Shown here one piece after another: positions 43,201-49,992 of a DNA stretch of 64,000 nt. A model generated the notes under the pieces. It made no database searches, had not been told where the DNA came from, and worked only from the letters and a program-made list of their open reading frames with translations. Each line of letters starts with the position of its first letter. Positions within the stretch are counted from its first letter, which is position 1. The translations under genes were made by a program, and so were the position numbers. The DNA is from Amphibalanus amphitrite. Lineage: Eukaryota; Arthropoda; Thecostraca; Balanomorpha; Balanidae. The stretch lies in the NCBI RefSeq assembly GCF_019059575.1, contig NW_024881540.1, positions 806,001 through 870,000 of the forward strand, written 5' to 3'.

Positions 43201-45418
43201 TTCTTAACTCATTGGCACCATAATCTGTGATAAAATATAGGGTATTCTTTTCTTTGATGAACAGGGATGAAGCTGAAAGCATCTCGGATGAAGTGTTGCC
43301 ATTTTCAGCTGCAACACTCTACATTCTTTCGTGGCTTTGAGACCGTTCAATGTGACAGGATAATTTTGCATTCAATCTTGAGATCCCGTTTTAATGCAGC
43401 GTTTTTCTACCCTCCCTGACAGATACAAGAAACCGGATCTTATTCGTCCGATCAAGTTCAACATCATCATCCCGATCGTGTTCTTCTGCGTCTGCGTGTT
43501 TCTGGTGGCAGTGCCGCTGATCGTTCAGCCATTCAACGCCGGTCAGTACCCACGCTGGGAACGCGTCATGTTGTGTGACAGGCCTTGAAGCATAACTTTC
43601 TTGTGATAACAAAATGATAAACTGAAATATTCACCAATAAATGGGTGTATAGGTAATGACCCGCCGGGATGCGCTATCAAACTCCAATAAACAAACAACA
43701 AAATTATCAATAATCATGGATGATAAAATACCAGTATAACGCCTTTTGGGGCGACTAACGGAGCGAGCGAGAGGGTGGGCCTTGCACGTGCGAAATTGCG
43801 AGGGGGTACCTCCAACTGACTTGTGCACGGCACCCTACTAACTGGTCTCTAGCGCTGTGTCAAATTTGGGCACAATCGGCCCAGCCGTTCTCGAGATCTG
43901 GAAGCGGTACCCTGCACGTGCGCACGTGCAAAATGGGTCCCAACTGACTTGTGCACGGCACCCTACTAACCGGTCCCTATCTATGTACCAAATTTGAGCG
44001 CAATCGGTCCAGCCGTTCCCGAGATCTGGAAACGACCCCTGCACGTGCGCACGTGCAGCAGCACCCCAACTCTGGCACATGGATATGCAGTGCCTAGTGG
44101 GTGCCTACCTACATGCCAACTTTCAGCGCAATCGGCCAAGTGGTTACCGAGATATTGCAACAATTACAAAAGTGACACCTCTTCGTTTTGCACGTGGCAC
44201 GTGCATAAGGGGTCACCCACATGAATCGGGAATAGTCCAATACTTGGTAGAAGGAATGAAGCTACCCTACAAAAATTACCGCGTGTAAATCGGTCAAGTG
44301 GTTGCTGAGATATAAGCCTCGCAAAAGCGTGACCACGGCCGGCCGGCCGGCCGGCCGGCCGGCCGGCCGCTCATACTCAGAAATTTCCGTTAATCTAAGG
44401 AAAGACTACGCTCGCTTCGCTCGCTCCGTAATCATATTTAAAATTTAAAGCTTATCTTTCTATATGTTGCGCCAGGATGTCGAATTTCCTTTTCCATAAA
44501 CGCTCCTTAACTTCATTTTCTGTCCAGCTCCGGGCTCAGAGGCCGGGCGTGGGTGTCGCGTAAACGTCTACGACGCAAGATATATTGCTGCATTTGATTT
44601 GTATATCAGCAATGAATTATTTCTACGCATTTACCTTCATCGTCGTTTATGCCGAATTTGAATGTTTGTAGTTTTGTAACGCTTAATGCCAGAAGTTTTA
44701 AAATAATAAATACCCATCCAAATTTGCCAGACTTCACTCTCAGCATGATGACCCTTTGTTTTCCGCTCATTGAGGCTGGCTGCTCATGCGATCAGTGACG
44801 TTTTCATGGCCTTTTTGCAGGAATGGGTGCGCTGATCGCCCTCTCTGGCATTCCCGTCTACCTGGTCGGTGTCAAGTGGACGAACAAGCCCAAGTGGCTC
44901 CTGCAAGCCGACCGTGAGTTCAGTAACAGCAACAACATTTCGAATCATAGTCCATTTTGACCGTGAATAACATTTAGGTACTTGCTATTTGATAGCATGG
45001 TGACGAAAATTTTGAAAACATTGGTCTGCCTCCCAGTAAGGCACCGTACAAAATAAATTGAGGCCTGCATTTTCATCCTGAAAGCATCATTTAAACCATA
45101 TGACACGGCTTGTTGGAGACAACAAAATGCATAGACCGTTGCATCGAATGTTGCACCGTAATATACAGTAACAGAGGTGCAATTTTGCACGATTTACCAA
45201 AAAGCCGGTTCTTTCTCTTTCTCACGCAACAAAGTTGTGGCCCCGTTCCTCCATCTCCGACTTAGATGACCTACGGTGGGAGGCACTCATTCATGCCATG
45301 ATTTGTGCCCACAGACCGGATAACGAAAGCCTTGCAAAAGCTGCTGATGGTCGCTCCGCAGCGTGAGGACAAGCCGGAGCCGCTGCTTCCCATGGACGAG
45401 AAGCCGGTGCCGACCTGA
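9824..45418 (+). CDS. SLC7-family (LAT/y+LAT-type) amino-acid transporter, nine coding exons
   Basis: Membrane exchanger of the APC superfamily that carries neutral or dibasic amino acids as the light chain of a heterodimer with a CD98hc/4F2-type glycoprotein. Coding exons: 9824-10262, 15842-15967, 36986-37133, 41833-41956, 42434-42634, 42954-43072, 43423-43541, 44821-44913, 45315-45418. Every junction is AG/GT and all phases join, giving 490 residues, normal for the family. Seen in the protein: TM1 substrate motif GSGIF (32-36), GALCYAELG (66-74), [11 protein letters not shown], Cys131 in PDCPVP at the place of the Cys that is disulfide-linked to the heavy chain, [17 protein letters not shown] (216-232) whose Phe218 matches the LAT1 gating Phe, FGSVNG and FTSSRLFF, and NKPKWLL near the C-terminus. 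The start is GCCATGA after a CpG-rich leader. Intron 2 is 21 kb and full of transposons. Whether it is system L, y+L or asc cannot be decided from sequence alone. Confidence 0.93.
10263..10674. other. Start of intron 1
   Basis: Intronic sequence with no recognised element before the TTAA MITE. Short GCACCTGTAGCACCTATAGC-type repeats occur near 10396-10432. Confidence 0.4.
10679..11145. mobile_element. TTAA MITE, copy 2
   Basis: A 467-bp copy with TTAA at 10675-10678 and 11146-11149 and ends AGGGACACTCCCACCTT / inverse. Reverse orientation relative to copy 1. Lies in intron 1 of transporter gene 1. Confidence 0.87.
11650..12638 (+). mobile_element. G-hairpin element, complete, TTAA-flanked
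   Basis: TTAA at 11646-11649 and 12639-12642. Ends CCCTATTCCTGGCGGG / CCCGCCAGGAATAGGG. Left hairpin near 11660-11698 and right G/C hairpin near 12574-12599. The interior has AGGTCA/TGACC runs and TGACGTCA at about 12141. A second, inverted copy of the same subfamily is cut by the window start (1-767). Confidence 0.85.
12945..13833 (+). mobile_element. G-hairpin element, complete, TTAA-flanked
   Basis: TTAA at 12941-12944 and 13834-13837. Ends CCCTCGCATGTG / CACATGCGAGGG. The hairpins at 12958-12987 and 13765-13793 carry related loops (TCGGATGGA and the inverse of TCGGTTGGA). The interior has the tandem tgacctgacctgacc run at about 13479-13502. Closely related to the copy at 19636-21018. Confidence 0.86.
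13838..14475. other. Intron 1 sequence without recognised features
   Basis: No gene or repeat structure recognised between two G-hairpin elements. Confidence 0.35.
14476..15541 (+). mobile_element. G-hairpin element with degraded target duplication
   Basis: Left end ATAACCCGTGTCCCGTTTGG, right end CCAATGGGACGCGGGT. G-rich hairpins at 14494-14541 and 15467-15495 with the shared loop CGAAA(c/t). Interior homologous to 53004-54196. Flanks read ATAA and TGAA, so the duplication is imperfect. Confidence 0.75.
15842..15967 (+). CDS. Transporter gene 1, coding exon 2
   Basis: Acceptor ttgcag at 15836-15841, donor GTGAGT at 15968. Completes codon 147 (Ser) and encodes TM5 and its loops: [20 protein letters not shown], then a [10 protein letters not shown] helix. 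This matches the LTFVNC-SVKWATRVQD-FTAGKL block of LAT proteins. Confidence 0.92.
16437..16685 (+). repeat. 225-250-bp dispersed repeat, copy 1
   Basis: Matches 39122-39366 in inverted orientation. The repeat is itself bounded by AGCGGTAG(t/g)TTTTGCAC near 16466 and its inverse near 16640-16660. Size and inverted ends suggest a MITE. Lies in intron 2. Confidence 0.7.
16686..17478. other. Intron 2 sequence without recognised features
   Basis: No supported gene or repeat. Confidence 0.35.
18062..18134 (-). pseudogene. tRNA-like sequence (SINE head or tRNA pseudogene)
   Basis: Minus-strand sequence has a good A box (TAGCTCAGCGTAGG) and a B box (GGTTCGAGACG) at tRNA spacing, with an Asp-like CTGTCAA anticodon loop. 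The anticodon stem is poor, so a functional tRNA is unlikely. It sits inside the 17479-18975 foldback. Confidence 0.5.
18222..18304 (+). pseudogene. tRNA-like sequence, plus strand
   Basis: A-box-like TAGCTTGGTGGAATG and B box GGTTCGAGCCTC at roughly tRNA spacing. The stems are imperfect. Probably a tRNA-derived SINE head inside the same foldback. Confidence 0.4.
18976..19195 (-). repeat. Dispersed repeat, copy 1
   Basis: Reverse complement of 29462-29645, including CACCTACTAAGTGATGTTCG and two tandem blocks of GGTAGACTG(t/c)GCCG...CAGCGGCACAG. It abuts the foldback at 17479-18975, which carries related GGTAGACTGTGCCGC hairpins. Confidence 0.7.
19340..19540 (+). mobile_element. Possible left-end fragment of a G-hairpin element
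   Basis: A G-run (19347-19370) followed by aaaacttggcac and a gtcaggtcaaaatg motif resembles the left side of this family. No terminus or duplication is preserved. Confidence 0.35.
19636..21018 (+). mobile_element. G-hairpin element, right terminus lost, with nested copy
   Basis: Left end GTAA-CCCTCGCCGG with a C-run at 19671-19688. The interior is nearly co-linear with 12945-13833, including the four-fold TGACC run at 20191-20212. Near the right hairpin (G-run 21003-21010) homology stops and no terminal GGCGAGGGTTAA is present, so the right end was lost. Another family member is inserted at 20235-20823. Confidence 0.78.
20235..20823 (+). mobile_element. Nested short G-hairpin element, ATAA-flanked
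   Basis: Interrupts the element at 19636-21018. Direct repeats ATAA lie at 20231-20234 and 20824-20827. Ends CCCACGAGCCGCTGGG / CAGCGGCCGCCGGG. The hairpin loops match inversely (GCATAAAGTTGC and GCAACTATATGC). The undisturbed sequence is visible in 12945-13833, so the insertion is well defined. Only 589 bp. Confidence 0.83.
21567..21632 (+). pseudogene. tRNA-like sequence in left palindrome arm
   Basis: GTCCGTG at the 5' end can pair with TGCGGAC at the 3' end. In between are a D-arm-like GGCGCTGTGGTTAGAAGG, a CTTGTAA loop and a TTCGGCT T-loop. At 66 nt with weak anticodon and T stems it is not a normal tRNA. The inverted arm carries a diverged counterpart on the minus strand at about 23066-23138. 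Confidence 0.45.
23066..23138 (-). pseudogene. tRNA-like sequence in right palindrome arm
   Basis: Minus-strand ATCCGTGGCTCTGTGGTATG...GTGTGTTCGGATCGC is the diverged partner of the tRNA-like unit at 21567-21632. Its position in the inverted arm fits duplication of one tRNA-derived module. Confidence 0.4.
23976..24233 (+). repeat. Left TIR of the 3.8-kb transposon
   Basis: 258 bp, inverse of 27552-27809, ending at a shared GTGTCAT(t/g)GTCTG. Confidence 0.9.
24613..26985 (-). CDS. hAT-like (CxxH) DDE transposase, 790 residues
   Basis: Single-exon coding region, stop at 24613-24615. The ATG at 26983-26985 is preferred to an in-frame ATG 70 codons upstream, because just before it (minus strand) a pyrimidine tract and AG at 27012-27013 look like a splice acceptor, so the upstream codons are probably intron or 5' UTR. 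Regions: basic N-terminus (1-35), charged coiled-coil-like segment (115-200), acidic linker (210-240), then an RNase-H-like core. Candidate catalytic and structural residues: D332 in HWDGK, D399 in [11 protein letters not shown]428-H431 in CRHH (the hAT-type CxxH), W542 in ARWMAH, and E744 in [10 protein letters not shown]. This order of D, D, CxxH, RW and E is that of hAT transposases. There is no obvious BED zinc finger. I cannot name the subfamily. No frameshift or stop breaks it. Confidence 0.85.
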   Translation of the reverse strand: MPTTRGGRETGFTSPRRSGKAHPARRSRSRASIWLVGKTIEAFRPTQLPTRRECLQRLFYLEEIEVGVVSIRRLASKVADEALALYAAATLTTVRPDKATDVIIKLHNQWAGLKKSRNRDSAIERKKRRQFETFINKLCDLTTETAVRDIQQDRLRDKADKQMDLKFLRDQRKDRKMHLACEDTSYKARVIRKRKREAPAVAPQLSKSAADAADTTDAGLAQDEGAAEEDVEDDADYVAPVGRPSRCSSVTLHLPKRVADAAVSSALDRNKVTDGAATYLLAAAIQSGGGDLQQFRLSRSTVRRQRSANRNQQAKRIKEDFSPPVDSTIHWDGKLLEDKDGKGERLAVMVSGNTSQCNQGKILSARKISDGTGESQASEALQCIQDWKLKDSVRAMSFDTTASNTGWEKGAAIRLEAKLSKKLLYTSCRHHIQELSAKAVWVLLFGKDQTPETKLFKVFKNVWSKLNKTQYETLQLEEDDLKQQATKVLTVLACIRGKKQLRADYEESASLAVIALGGDSTEANGAASVRFKKPGACHKARWMAHVIYGIKMFLFRHQLLELGIISKDMHDKLRRFAVFVCLFYVKEWLTCTTAADAAVSDLSRYQDLNVLRRVDPRVAEAAMEVYGRHTWYLTQELVTLALVSSLVDPPTKRRMADVIHEYATEQATATRMGKPDLPTLPTEAGQVKALELDDFIGPESRTVFGVLGISAGFLRKPLPWDGDPGFDRLATFVLHLRVTNDTAERGVKLISDFIGHITTSDFELQELLQVVEAHRQRYPDYSKATLSAAV
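27552..27809 (-). repeat. Right TIR of the 3.8-kb transposon
   Basis: Inverse of 23976-24233. Lies upstream of the transposase, so it probably carries the promoter. Confidence 0.9.
27817..28770. other. Intron 2 sequence without recognised features
   Basis: No gene or repeat recognised. Confidence 0.35.
28774..29459 (+). repeat. CACGTG-rich repeat element, copy 1
   Basis: About 690 bp, highly similar to 43731-44432. Ends ACGGAGCGAGCGA (28799) and TCGCTCGCTCCGT (29444-29456) are inverted. Inside, about three diverged tandem units of roughly 120 bp each carry gcaatcggtccagccgttc..., CCGTTCTCGAGATCTGGAA and a GCACGTGC(g)(c)ACGTGCA palindrome. Non-coding; probably a DNA transposon derivative. 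Confidence 0.75.
29462..29645 (+). repeat. Dispersed repeat, copy 2
   Basis: Inverse of 18976-19195, with a partner of the GGTAGACTGNGCCGC module. Confidence 0.7.
29950..31231 (-). mobile_element. Complete mariner (DD37D) transposon
   Basis: TA at 29948-29949 and 31232-31233 flank ends CAGGGTGTTGCAGGTAAATT and the inverse CAGGGTGTTGCAGATAAATT. 1,282 bp with a single intact transposase. TA duplication, length and termini are standard for Tc1/mariner elements. Confidence 0.93.
30072..31082 (-). CDS. Mariner-type DD37D transposase, 336 residues
   Basis: Cut-and-paste transposase. The ATG at 31080-31082 (MEQRRRE) gives the normal mariner length; an in-frame ATG 39 codons upstream would add an unrelated, hydrophobic extension. 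N-terminus: helix-turn-helix with a YPKSTVYR recognition helix (28-35), basic linker, then a second HTH ([20 protein letters not shown], 76-95). Catalytic core: D145 in VDEKKF, D237 in QDSVPAH, and D275 in SPDLNPCDF. The 37 residues between the second and third Asp define DD37D. The C-terminus is the usual GGHIE-type end. No frameshift or stop, so it could be active. Confidence 0.93.
   Translation of the reverse strand: MEQRRRETIGELVRAGQSAKDKISLTGYPKSTVYRTIPTVGAGGDVARRSHTPRSDRKRTPTFLSGLKRSIQAKPRTSMNKLARARHVSKSTISRAVREDLGMKSFTRKRRSLLTEPARAIRRERAPKVLNLLKHLGSDVRVFVDEKKFIVEEVANRRNSRAIAYSPDKVAPVMKGKNTASVMVFGAVASDGRIMPPNCMPAGVMIDTDAYLTILKESLIPWMMKYYDLSKVMLVQDSVPAHASQRVQDFLSQRIPLYVPKDIWPSNSPDLNPCDFWMWGVVEQKANSTTPANVSDLKKAIRKAVSTIDQDEARRACSVFRRRLERVRDADGGHIE
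31540..31757. repeat. GC-rich inverted repeat
   Basis: Arms of about 73 bp (31540-31612 and 31685-31757) are inverse copies with few mismatches, separated by about 72 bp. Both begin or end at GCGCCCAAAGCCAGGGCCCC. Part of the TTAA element. Confidence 0.8.
32105..33346 (+). mobile_element. G-hairpin element, degraded flanks
   Basis: Left TTAA 32101-32104 then ACCGCGCCCCG. Right end ATCGGGTCGCGGG then GTAA at 33347-33350. Right hairpin at 33312-33334 and a partly decayed left one near 32147-32175, sharing GCCAAAGG/CCTTTGGC-type loops. Interior AT-rich with TGACGTCA and TGACCT motifs. Confidence 0.72.
33467..33540 (+). pseudogene. tRNA-like repeat, copy 1
   Basis: GTATTGGTCTAATTGTATAA resembles a tRNA 5' half and D-arm and recurs at 37738. 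The 3' half is degenerate. Confidence 0.35.
33690..34904 (+). mobile_element. Nested G-hairpin element, CTAA-flanked
   Basis: Direct repeats CTAA at 33686-33689 and 34905-34908. Ends CCCGCGACCGCCTGGG / inverse of CCCAGGCGGTGCCGGG. Both terminal hairpins carry the same loop TCGGATCCGA on oligo-G/oligo-C stems (33703-33728 and 34837-34864). Confidence 0.87.
35154..35757. repeat. GTCCAA-rich inverted-repeat element
   Basis: Ends TAGGCGGAT(a/c)CAG are inverted. An inner inverted pair (CTATTAGTGGTGTCAAT near 35321-35337 and its inverse near 35689-35705) encloses many GTCCAA / TTGGAC words. No coding gene. Confidence 0.5.
36099..36985. other. End of intron 2
   Basis: No gene or repeat recognised before the exon 3 acceptor. 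Confidence 0.4.
36986..37133 (+). CDS. Transporter gene 1, coding exon 3
   Basis: Acceptor ag at 36984-36985, donor GTGAGG at 37134. Encodes the extracellular segment and TM6: residues 189-237, with [17 protein letters not shown]. Phe218 aligns with the LAT1 substrate-gating Phe, and the exon ends in the conserved NPYR, whose Arg codon is split. Confidence 0.93.
37134..39121. other. Intron 3, mostly unassigned
   Basis: A second copy of the tRNA-like GTATTGGTCTAATTGTAAAA unit lies at 37738-37800. A moderately CpG-rich patch lies at about 38470-38720. Nothing else is supported. Confidence 0.35.
39122..40325 (-). repeat. Dispersed repeat copy 2, interrupted by a TA-flanked element
   Basis: The inverse of 16437-16685. 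The match runs to 39362 and resumes at 40310. The intact copy reads gccgTAcgtg at the point where this one is split, giving a clear empty-site comparison. Confidence 0.7.
39363..40309. mobile_element. TA-flanked element with GGGGAGAGTGGGGC ends
   Basis: TA at 39361-39362 and 40310-40311. Terminal inverted repeats GGGGAGAGTGGGGCACATTC and continuing GTGCA. Several internal copies of GGGGCACATTCGT or its inverse occur (about 39574, 39593, 39897, 40270). 947 bp without a transposase. TA duplication suggests a Tc1/mariner-type mobiliser. Confidence 0.83.
40326..41832. other. Intron 3 end, unassigned
   Basis: GC-rich patches at 40850-40900 and 41140-41560, with short G/C hairpins (CTGGGGCC...GTGCCCCC near 40870-40897; C-run 41060-41071). 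No terminus of any element could be fixed, and no gene is supported. Confidence 0.35.
41833..41956 (+). CDS. Transporter gene 1, coding exon 4
   Basis: Acceptor ag at 41831-41832, donor GTGAGT at 41957. Starts by completing Arg238, then [20 protein letters not shown] (TM7) and the extracellular [17 protein letters not shown], matching the NLPRAI...AVAV block of LAT proteins. Ends in phase 0. Confidence 0.93.
42434..42634 (+). CDS. Transporter gene 1, coding exon 5
   Basis: Acceptor cctcag at 42428-42433, donor GTGAGG at 42635. 67 codons: [13 protein letters not shown]8 with [20 protein letters not shown], and the conserved [23 protein letters not shown] stretch leading into TM9. Confidence 0.94.
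42954..43072 (+). CDS. Transporter gene 1, coding exon 6
   Basis: Acceptor ctcag, donor GTGGGT at 43073. Encodes [20 protein letters not shown] and [19 protein letters not shown] (TM9 end and TM10). Ends inside an Arg codon. Confidence 0.92.
43423..43541 (+). CDS. Transporter gene 1, coding exon 7
   Basis: Acceptor gacag, donor GTCAGT at 43542. Encodes the conserved [13 protein letters not shown] cytoplasmic motif and TM11 ([19 protein letters not shown]). Confidence 0.93.
43731..44432 (+). repeat. CACGTG-rich repeat element, copy 2
   Basis: Close copy of 28774-29459, inserted in intron 7. It has the same inverted ACGGAGCGAGCGA ends, tandem units and CACGTG palindromes, plus an expanded (GGCC)n run at 44337-44369. 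Confidence 0.75.
44821..44913 (+). CDS. Transporter gene 1, coding exon 8
   Basis: Acceptor ttgcag, donor GTGAGT at 44914. Encodes TM12 and the signature near its end: [19 protein letters not shown] then [11 protein letters not shown], equivalent to the VWWKNKPKWLL region of LAT1. Confidence 0.93.
45315..45418 (+). CDS. Transporter gene 1, coding exon 9 and stop
   Basis: Acceptor cccacag at 45308-45314. Encodes the cytoplasmic tail [16 protein letters not shown] followed by an acidic/proline-rich end and TGA at 45416-45418. The amphipathic [10 protein letters not shown] matches the tail helix of LAT family members. Confidence 0.9.
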
Positions 45419-47714
45419 GTCAGCGTCTGAGCGCCGCGACGAAACCGACGCATCTGTCCGCATATCTCATACCGGCGATCGAATGGCCAAGGCGCACGAC
45501 CACAACTTATTTCAGCGCAACGGTTCTATTAAAGCGTGGACGATCGCTATGTTTAGTGCCATTGGATGTGTTCAACCTGTGTTCAAATGGTCATCAGCGT
45601 GGTGCCAGTCTTCTGCTTAATGTGTTCATATCGTGAGCTGGTTCTAAGCAATCTATCTTACAACCTTAGGGAAGTCCCAGTTTTAGCGGCACCGACATAG
45701 GGTTTTGTCCTATTCGCATTTTACCATTTGCTTTCCGTGGGCTGTGACCTTCACCTAGAGGATCATGAATGCCTATTATCAGATTTTTTACTCCATGGAG
45801 CGCGCTGTTTTTTTACATAGAAAGCTTAAACTAGAAATACGTCGTCATCAACCAACAAACAGCACGATTTCCGCCTTGAACATATTCAAACCGAAGAGTT
45901 ACTTTTCTAAACCCATGTTAAAATCATATTCAGCTCACTCAATTTTAAAATCTAGCACAAAATTGGTGTGCTCTGATTACGGTCACAACTTGAGCGATTT
46001 AAGACGTCTCACATACAGGCAACAACATGGGGGAACTTCTGGAAACGCTTGAATGTTTCTCATGCTTGAGTCATGTTCACGACATGACTCTGCAAAGGTC
46101 TGCAGAGTCATGTCGATGCAAAGGTCTGCAGCAGGTCAGAAAATTATTGCACTTTCCAAAAGTCAAGTAATTTTCTTCAGCCGTTTCTAAACAGTATTCT
46201 TGCGCACGAAAGTAATGCCACGTTCTTCTCATATGTGACGTGTCGACTTGAAGTATGGTGAATAATGCCTTTAATTGACCTTTAATTGACATCAATTCGA
46301 AAATATTTACTCGGTACAGAATTATGTTACTTTTTTCGCAGGCAATCAGTTGCCTGAATAGGTAGGCTGTGCCGCATGGCACGGGCCGAGTTCACAGTTC
46401 AATCCTGTGACCCAATGCTCACCATAGCCACACTTAATTGCGCGATGAACGGTGCAACTTAGCGTTTTATTCAACTGATACCTTCTGAGGAGTGGAACAT
46501 CATTCTGTAAGTAACTATATTATATACAATGCTTAGTTTTTCTCGCAGCAAACTCGTGACAAGGCTGATTTCTGCTTTCAAATCTTTGTTTCTTTTTTAG
46601 GAATCTTGAAAATGGAATATGCTATTTGTATAAGATATGTAATGCGAAAACTAACAGAAAGATCCAAATTCATTTGCGTATTGGGTCCCCTGGCCCGATG
46701 GGTGTCGTTGCTGTTTCGCTCCCCCGTGGAATTTGATTGAGAAGTATCTATCGGGTGTGCAGCTGGCGCTACTGGCGCCGGATCGCCCATCCGTGCGACT
46801 CAGTGCAGAACACTCACCGTGTCCTGATAGTCAGCCTTGCAACGGGAGCGTATTAACCTTAGATGTGCTTGTATGTATATACGCTGCTGACACTAGCCTA
46901 TACAGGGACTTGTAAGAGGACCCGGTTTCCATAACAAAGTGGAAAACTCGTGAGGCTTACGGACCTCTGCATGACATCTATGTCATATTCTGCACCCAAG
47001 GGACCAATCGAAGCCTCGTGGCTGCCTTCCCATGCTATAGCTGTCATGTGCTGCGTCATCAGTCGAGCCCCGTTTGTTCGGGCTGGACTGGACGTGGCCG
47101 TTTCATATAGCCCGGGGTGGGCGCCACCTACTGCCGAATTTCGGCAACGGTTGGACTGTGTCCACCAAGATCTATGTATCGGTCGCAGAACGTCTGCGCT
47201 GACCCCGGTGTGCAAAGTCACCTTAAAGGGACATGTTCATCTTGACAAAGTGAAGGTACTGAGTGCTAGTGCTGAAACACAGATATAATATATGGAAATT
47301 GCTAATCCAGCTACATTAACTGCTCAGTCGACATGGCTGTCGAAATAATATGTAGGTATGCTGCAAACAACGCACTAAAATTCCTGTATGGGCGCTGACT
47401 TTATATCAGCATAGACAAATACGTGGTTTACGAGTGGCTTGCGTCTCATTTGACTGATTTACAAGCTTTGTTTTATTTATTACTGGCATGTGAAAAAATG
47501 TACTTTTTTATTAAGATGCTTTCTAATAAAGGGAATCCCATCACGGCCGCTGCAAGAAATAATTGGCTGAACTGCAGCGGCTGCATAACATCTTTTTTAC
47601 TTAACGATGATTTTATCATTTATGTGGTTCGTTGATGTGCATCCCGCCTTCAATTCGAACTTCAAACAGTTCTAATGATGATGATCTTGCCTCCTGCCCA
47701 AATTATTTTTGCTA
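45419..47714. other. 3' UTR and intergenic sequence
   Basis: Downstream of the stop. An ATTAAA near 45528 could serve as a polyadenylation signal, but this is unproven. A dispersed repeat at about 46355-46512 matches 60975-61123. No further gene is recognised. Confidence 0.35.
46355..46512 (+). repeat. Dispersed repeat partner of 60975-61123
   Basis: Shares GGTAGGCTGTGCCGCAT, GAGTTCACA, cccaatgctcac, ttaattgcg and GGAGTGGAACATCATTC in the same order as the element at 60919-61132. The left end is diverged. Confidence 0.6.
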
Positions 47715-47718
47715 TTAA

Positions 47719-48188
47719 AGGGACCCTCCCACCTTAACATTAGATTTGAGTTGAGATAGCCAAAATGGGGTCCCTGGCTCACAATTACCGGTTTCGGCAC
47801 TCACAACATCAAGAAATGCCTTAAATCGGAAATATTGAATTTCAAAATTGCAGCATTTTGATTCAGAGGGGCTAATGCATAGGTATACCCCTCTGAATGT
47901 GTGACGTCAGCGCAGATATCTAACGATTTTTAAATGTTTGACTAAAACGTTTTGTAGCACGCGGTGGTATATGCTGCTTTGCGCGCAACAAATGCCGCAC
48001 TTTCAAATAAAGTCGCTATAGGAACAGCGGAGATCCCAAAAAGTAAACAAAAGTAAAAGTCTAATATCTTGAAAACCGGTGAATATTTTTCGATGAAATT
48101 TGGTAGATATTCGTTTTTGCTCTTTCTGAACCGAGCGACATCACTTTCATGCCAATTCATTTACTTTTTTGAAGGTGGGAGGGTCCCT
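47719..48188. mobile_element. TTAA MITE, copy 3
   Basis: 470 bp, TTAA at 47715-47718 and 48189-48192, ends AGGGACCCTCCCACCTT / inverse. Orientation as copy 2. Confidence 0.88.
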
Positions 48189-48192
48189 TTAA

Positions 48193-49772
48193 GCTTTTTC
48201 CGGACATGTTCAGAAGCATGCTCACATCTTGCAGTGAGAGTAATAGCTAACTGGCAGCCCTAATCGCTATCCGACAATGTTCAGACGAGTGACTTCGAAT
48301 CATGGGGCGCGGATCAGCCTGATCGGTCCGAGGGGATCAAATATCCAATGTCAACTCCATTTCTCCATGTTGAAGGTGAACATGTCCTTTTAAGCCCCTA
48401 GCGCCCCAGATGTCAGTGTAGCGCCAGTCTATGTGTAACGTCCTTTATGTATGGGTGCATGGTTGCCTGCAGTTGAGGGAAACTTCTGTTTGGTGACCAG
48501 ACGAAGAGGCCTGTTACGCCCAGTGAAGGAAACAGAGTAAGCATATGGAGCCAAAATTTGCAACACAAATGCAGCTCCTATTATTTGAAACATGAATTAT
48601 TTTCCTTTTAAGAATATACAATTCAGAGATGCACAGATAGGATTTAGTTTGTGGAACCTGTCCACTTCATAAAATCGTCAACTGATTACTTTGGAGTTTG
48701 GTGAGCTGATTGTTGCGAACTTTTATCCGGTGTAATTAGGAGCGGGGTATGCTTTCTATTGGCATTTATGTACTATACGCCTTATGTGAGGATTTCTTTA
48801 ACTAATGAGAAAAAAACATTAGAAGAAACTTTAGAATATGGGTGTTCTCAACAGAATAATCAACATTTTCGGCTCCTATTTTGTCACAAAATATAATGTT
48901 GGTATGGTCTTCTGGCCTGTAGGGCTTTAGTTTAAAGTTTTATGATGTGTTTATTTTTGCCGGTTCCGTTTTGTGGCTGAAGGGGTGCAGCATAAGTGGT
49001 CTTGTGCTTGTCCGTGCGTGTGGTCTCACATCAGTATAGGTATTATACTATGAGCGCTATTTTGAGCCGCGTCGGCGGATTTGGTTGGTGTTCGAGCCTC
49101 TTGTGTCTCCTGCTTCATTGTTTTATTAGATTGCTGTTATTGTAAATACTTAAGCTTCCACTGTCGATTTACCTATGCGAGTTGATGTTACGTTTCCGGA
49201 TATATTTTTTTTTGCGTATGCCTCGCAACCATAGATGTCTTAACCATTAATTGTTCATTCAACACGCTTAATGTTCCGACATCGCATTAAAGTTAAATCA
49301 GTTTTTATGTTCAGCGCTCGTAAATAAAGCAGCAATGTAAAATAAAGGAACAATGGTGTTATGAATTCGATTGGGTTTCCTATCGCATTCGCGGTCCAAC
49401 ACAACACTCGTTGACGGCTGAAGATGTGCTCGCTGCTGCCAGGAAGAGGGCGGTCAGTTCCTGCCCCCGGAACCACTCGTAGAATAACTGCCCGGGTTCG
49501 GACGTGGCCGCCGGCCCAGCACGGTCACATGTGGCCGACACATGTCCCTGGGCGGCTGCGGCTGAGCACCGGCTGGCCGGAAGGGATGGCACAAACGGTG
49601 GATAAACAAAACACGCGTCTGAACTCAGTCGGACAGAACATCCATCCTGACGAAAATCACATCAGAAGTTAAAGAATCACAGCACAGCTCAGCCAACATT
49701 TCTAAGCAAGGGAGAAATTCGTCACAAATTTATACGGAACGAGCGGTTTTCTTTGAGAATATTTTTTTGAGG
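48193..49772. other. Intergenic sequence without recognised features
   Basis: AT-rich, no supported gene. AATAAA-like signals near 49323 and 49341 have no associated coding region here. Confidence 0.35.
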
Positions 49773-49819
49773 GGGGGGGGGGGGGTCTGTTCAGGCTCTT
49801 TCGGCCTGAACAGACCATC
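49773..49819. repeat. G-run with adjacent perfect hairpin
   Basis: A run of G ending at 49786 is followed by GGTCTGTTCAGGC and its inverse across a 6-base loop. Resembles a relic end of the G-hairpin family, but no terminus is identifiable. Confidence 0.5.
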
Positions 49820-49992
49820 GCAGAGCTACATGGCATATTAGGATATCCCATGTAGGGATATCAGGGGCATTGGGCTGTGCGGGAAACCGACAGTGATCCC
49901 GGGGGCGAGACCGTCCCAGTGCAGTGGGACCGGATTGCCCCGTTGGGACAGTCCGCCCGCCTCCCAAACGGTCATCCCGGAGAGGATTATAA

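Noticed and set aside
45528-45533. ATTAAA as the polyadenylation signal of gene 1
   Set aside because: Plausible position, but such words are frequent and no downstream element or transcript supports it, so it is not listed as a feature.
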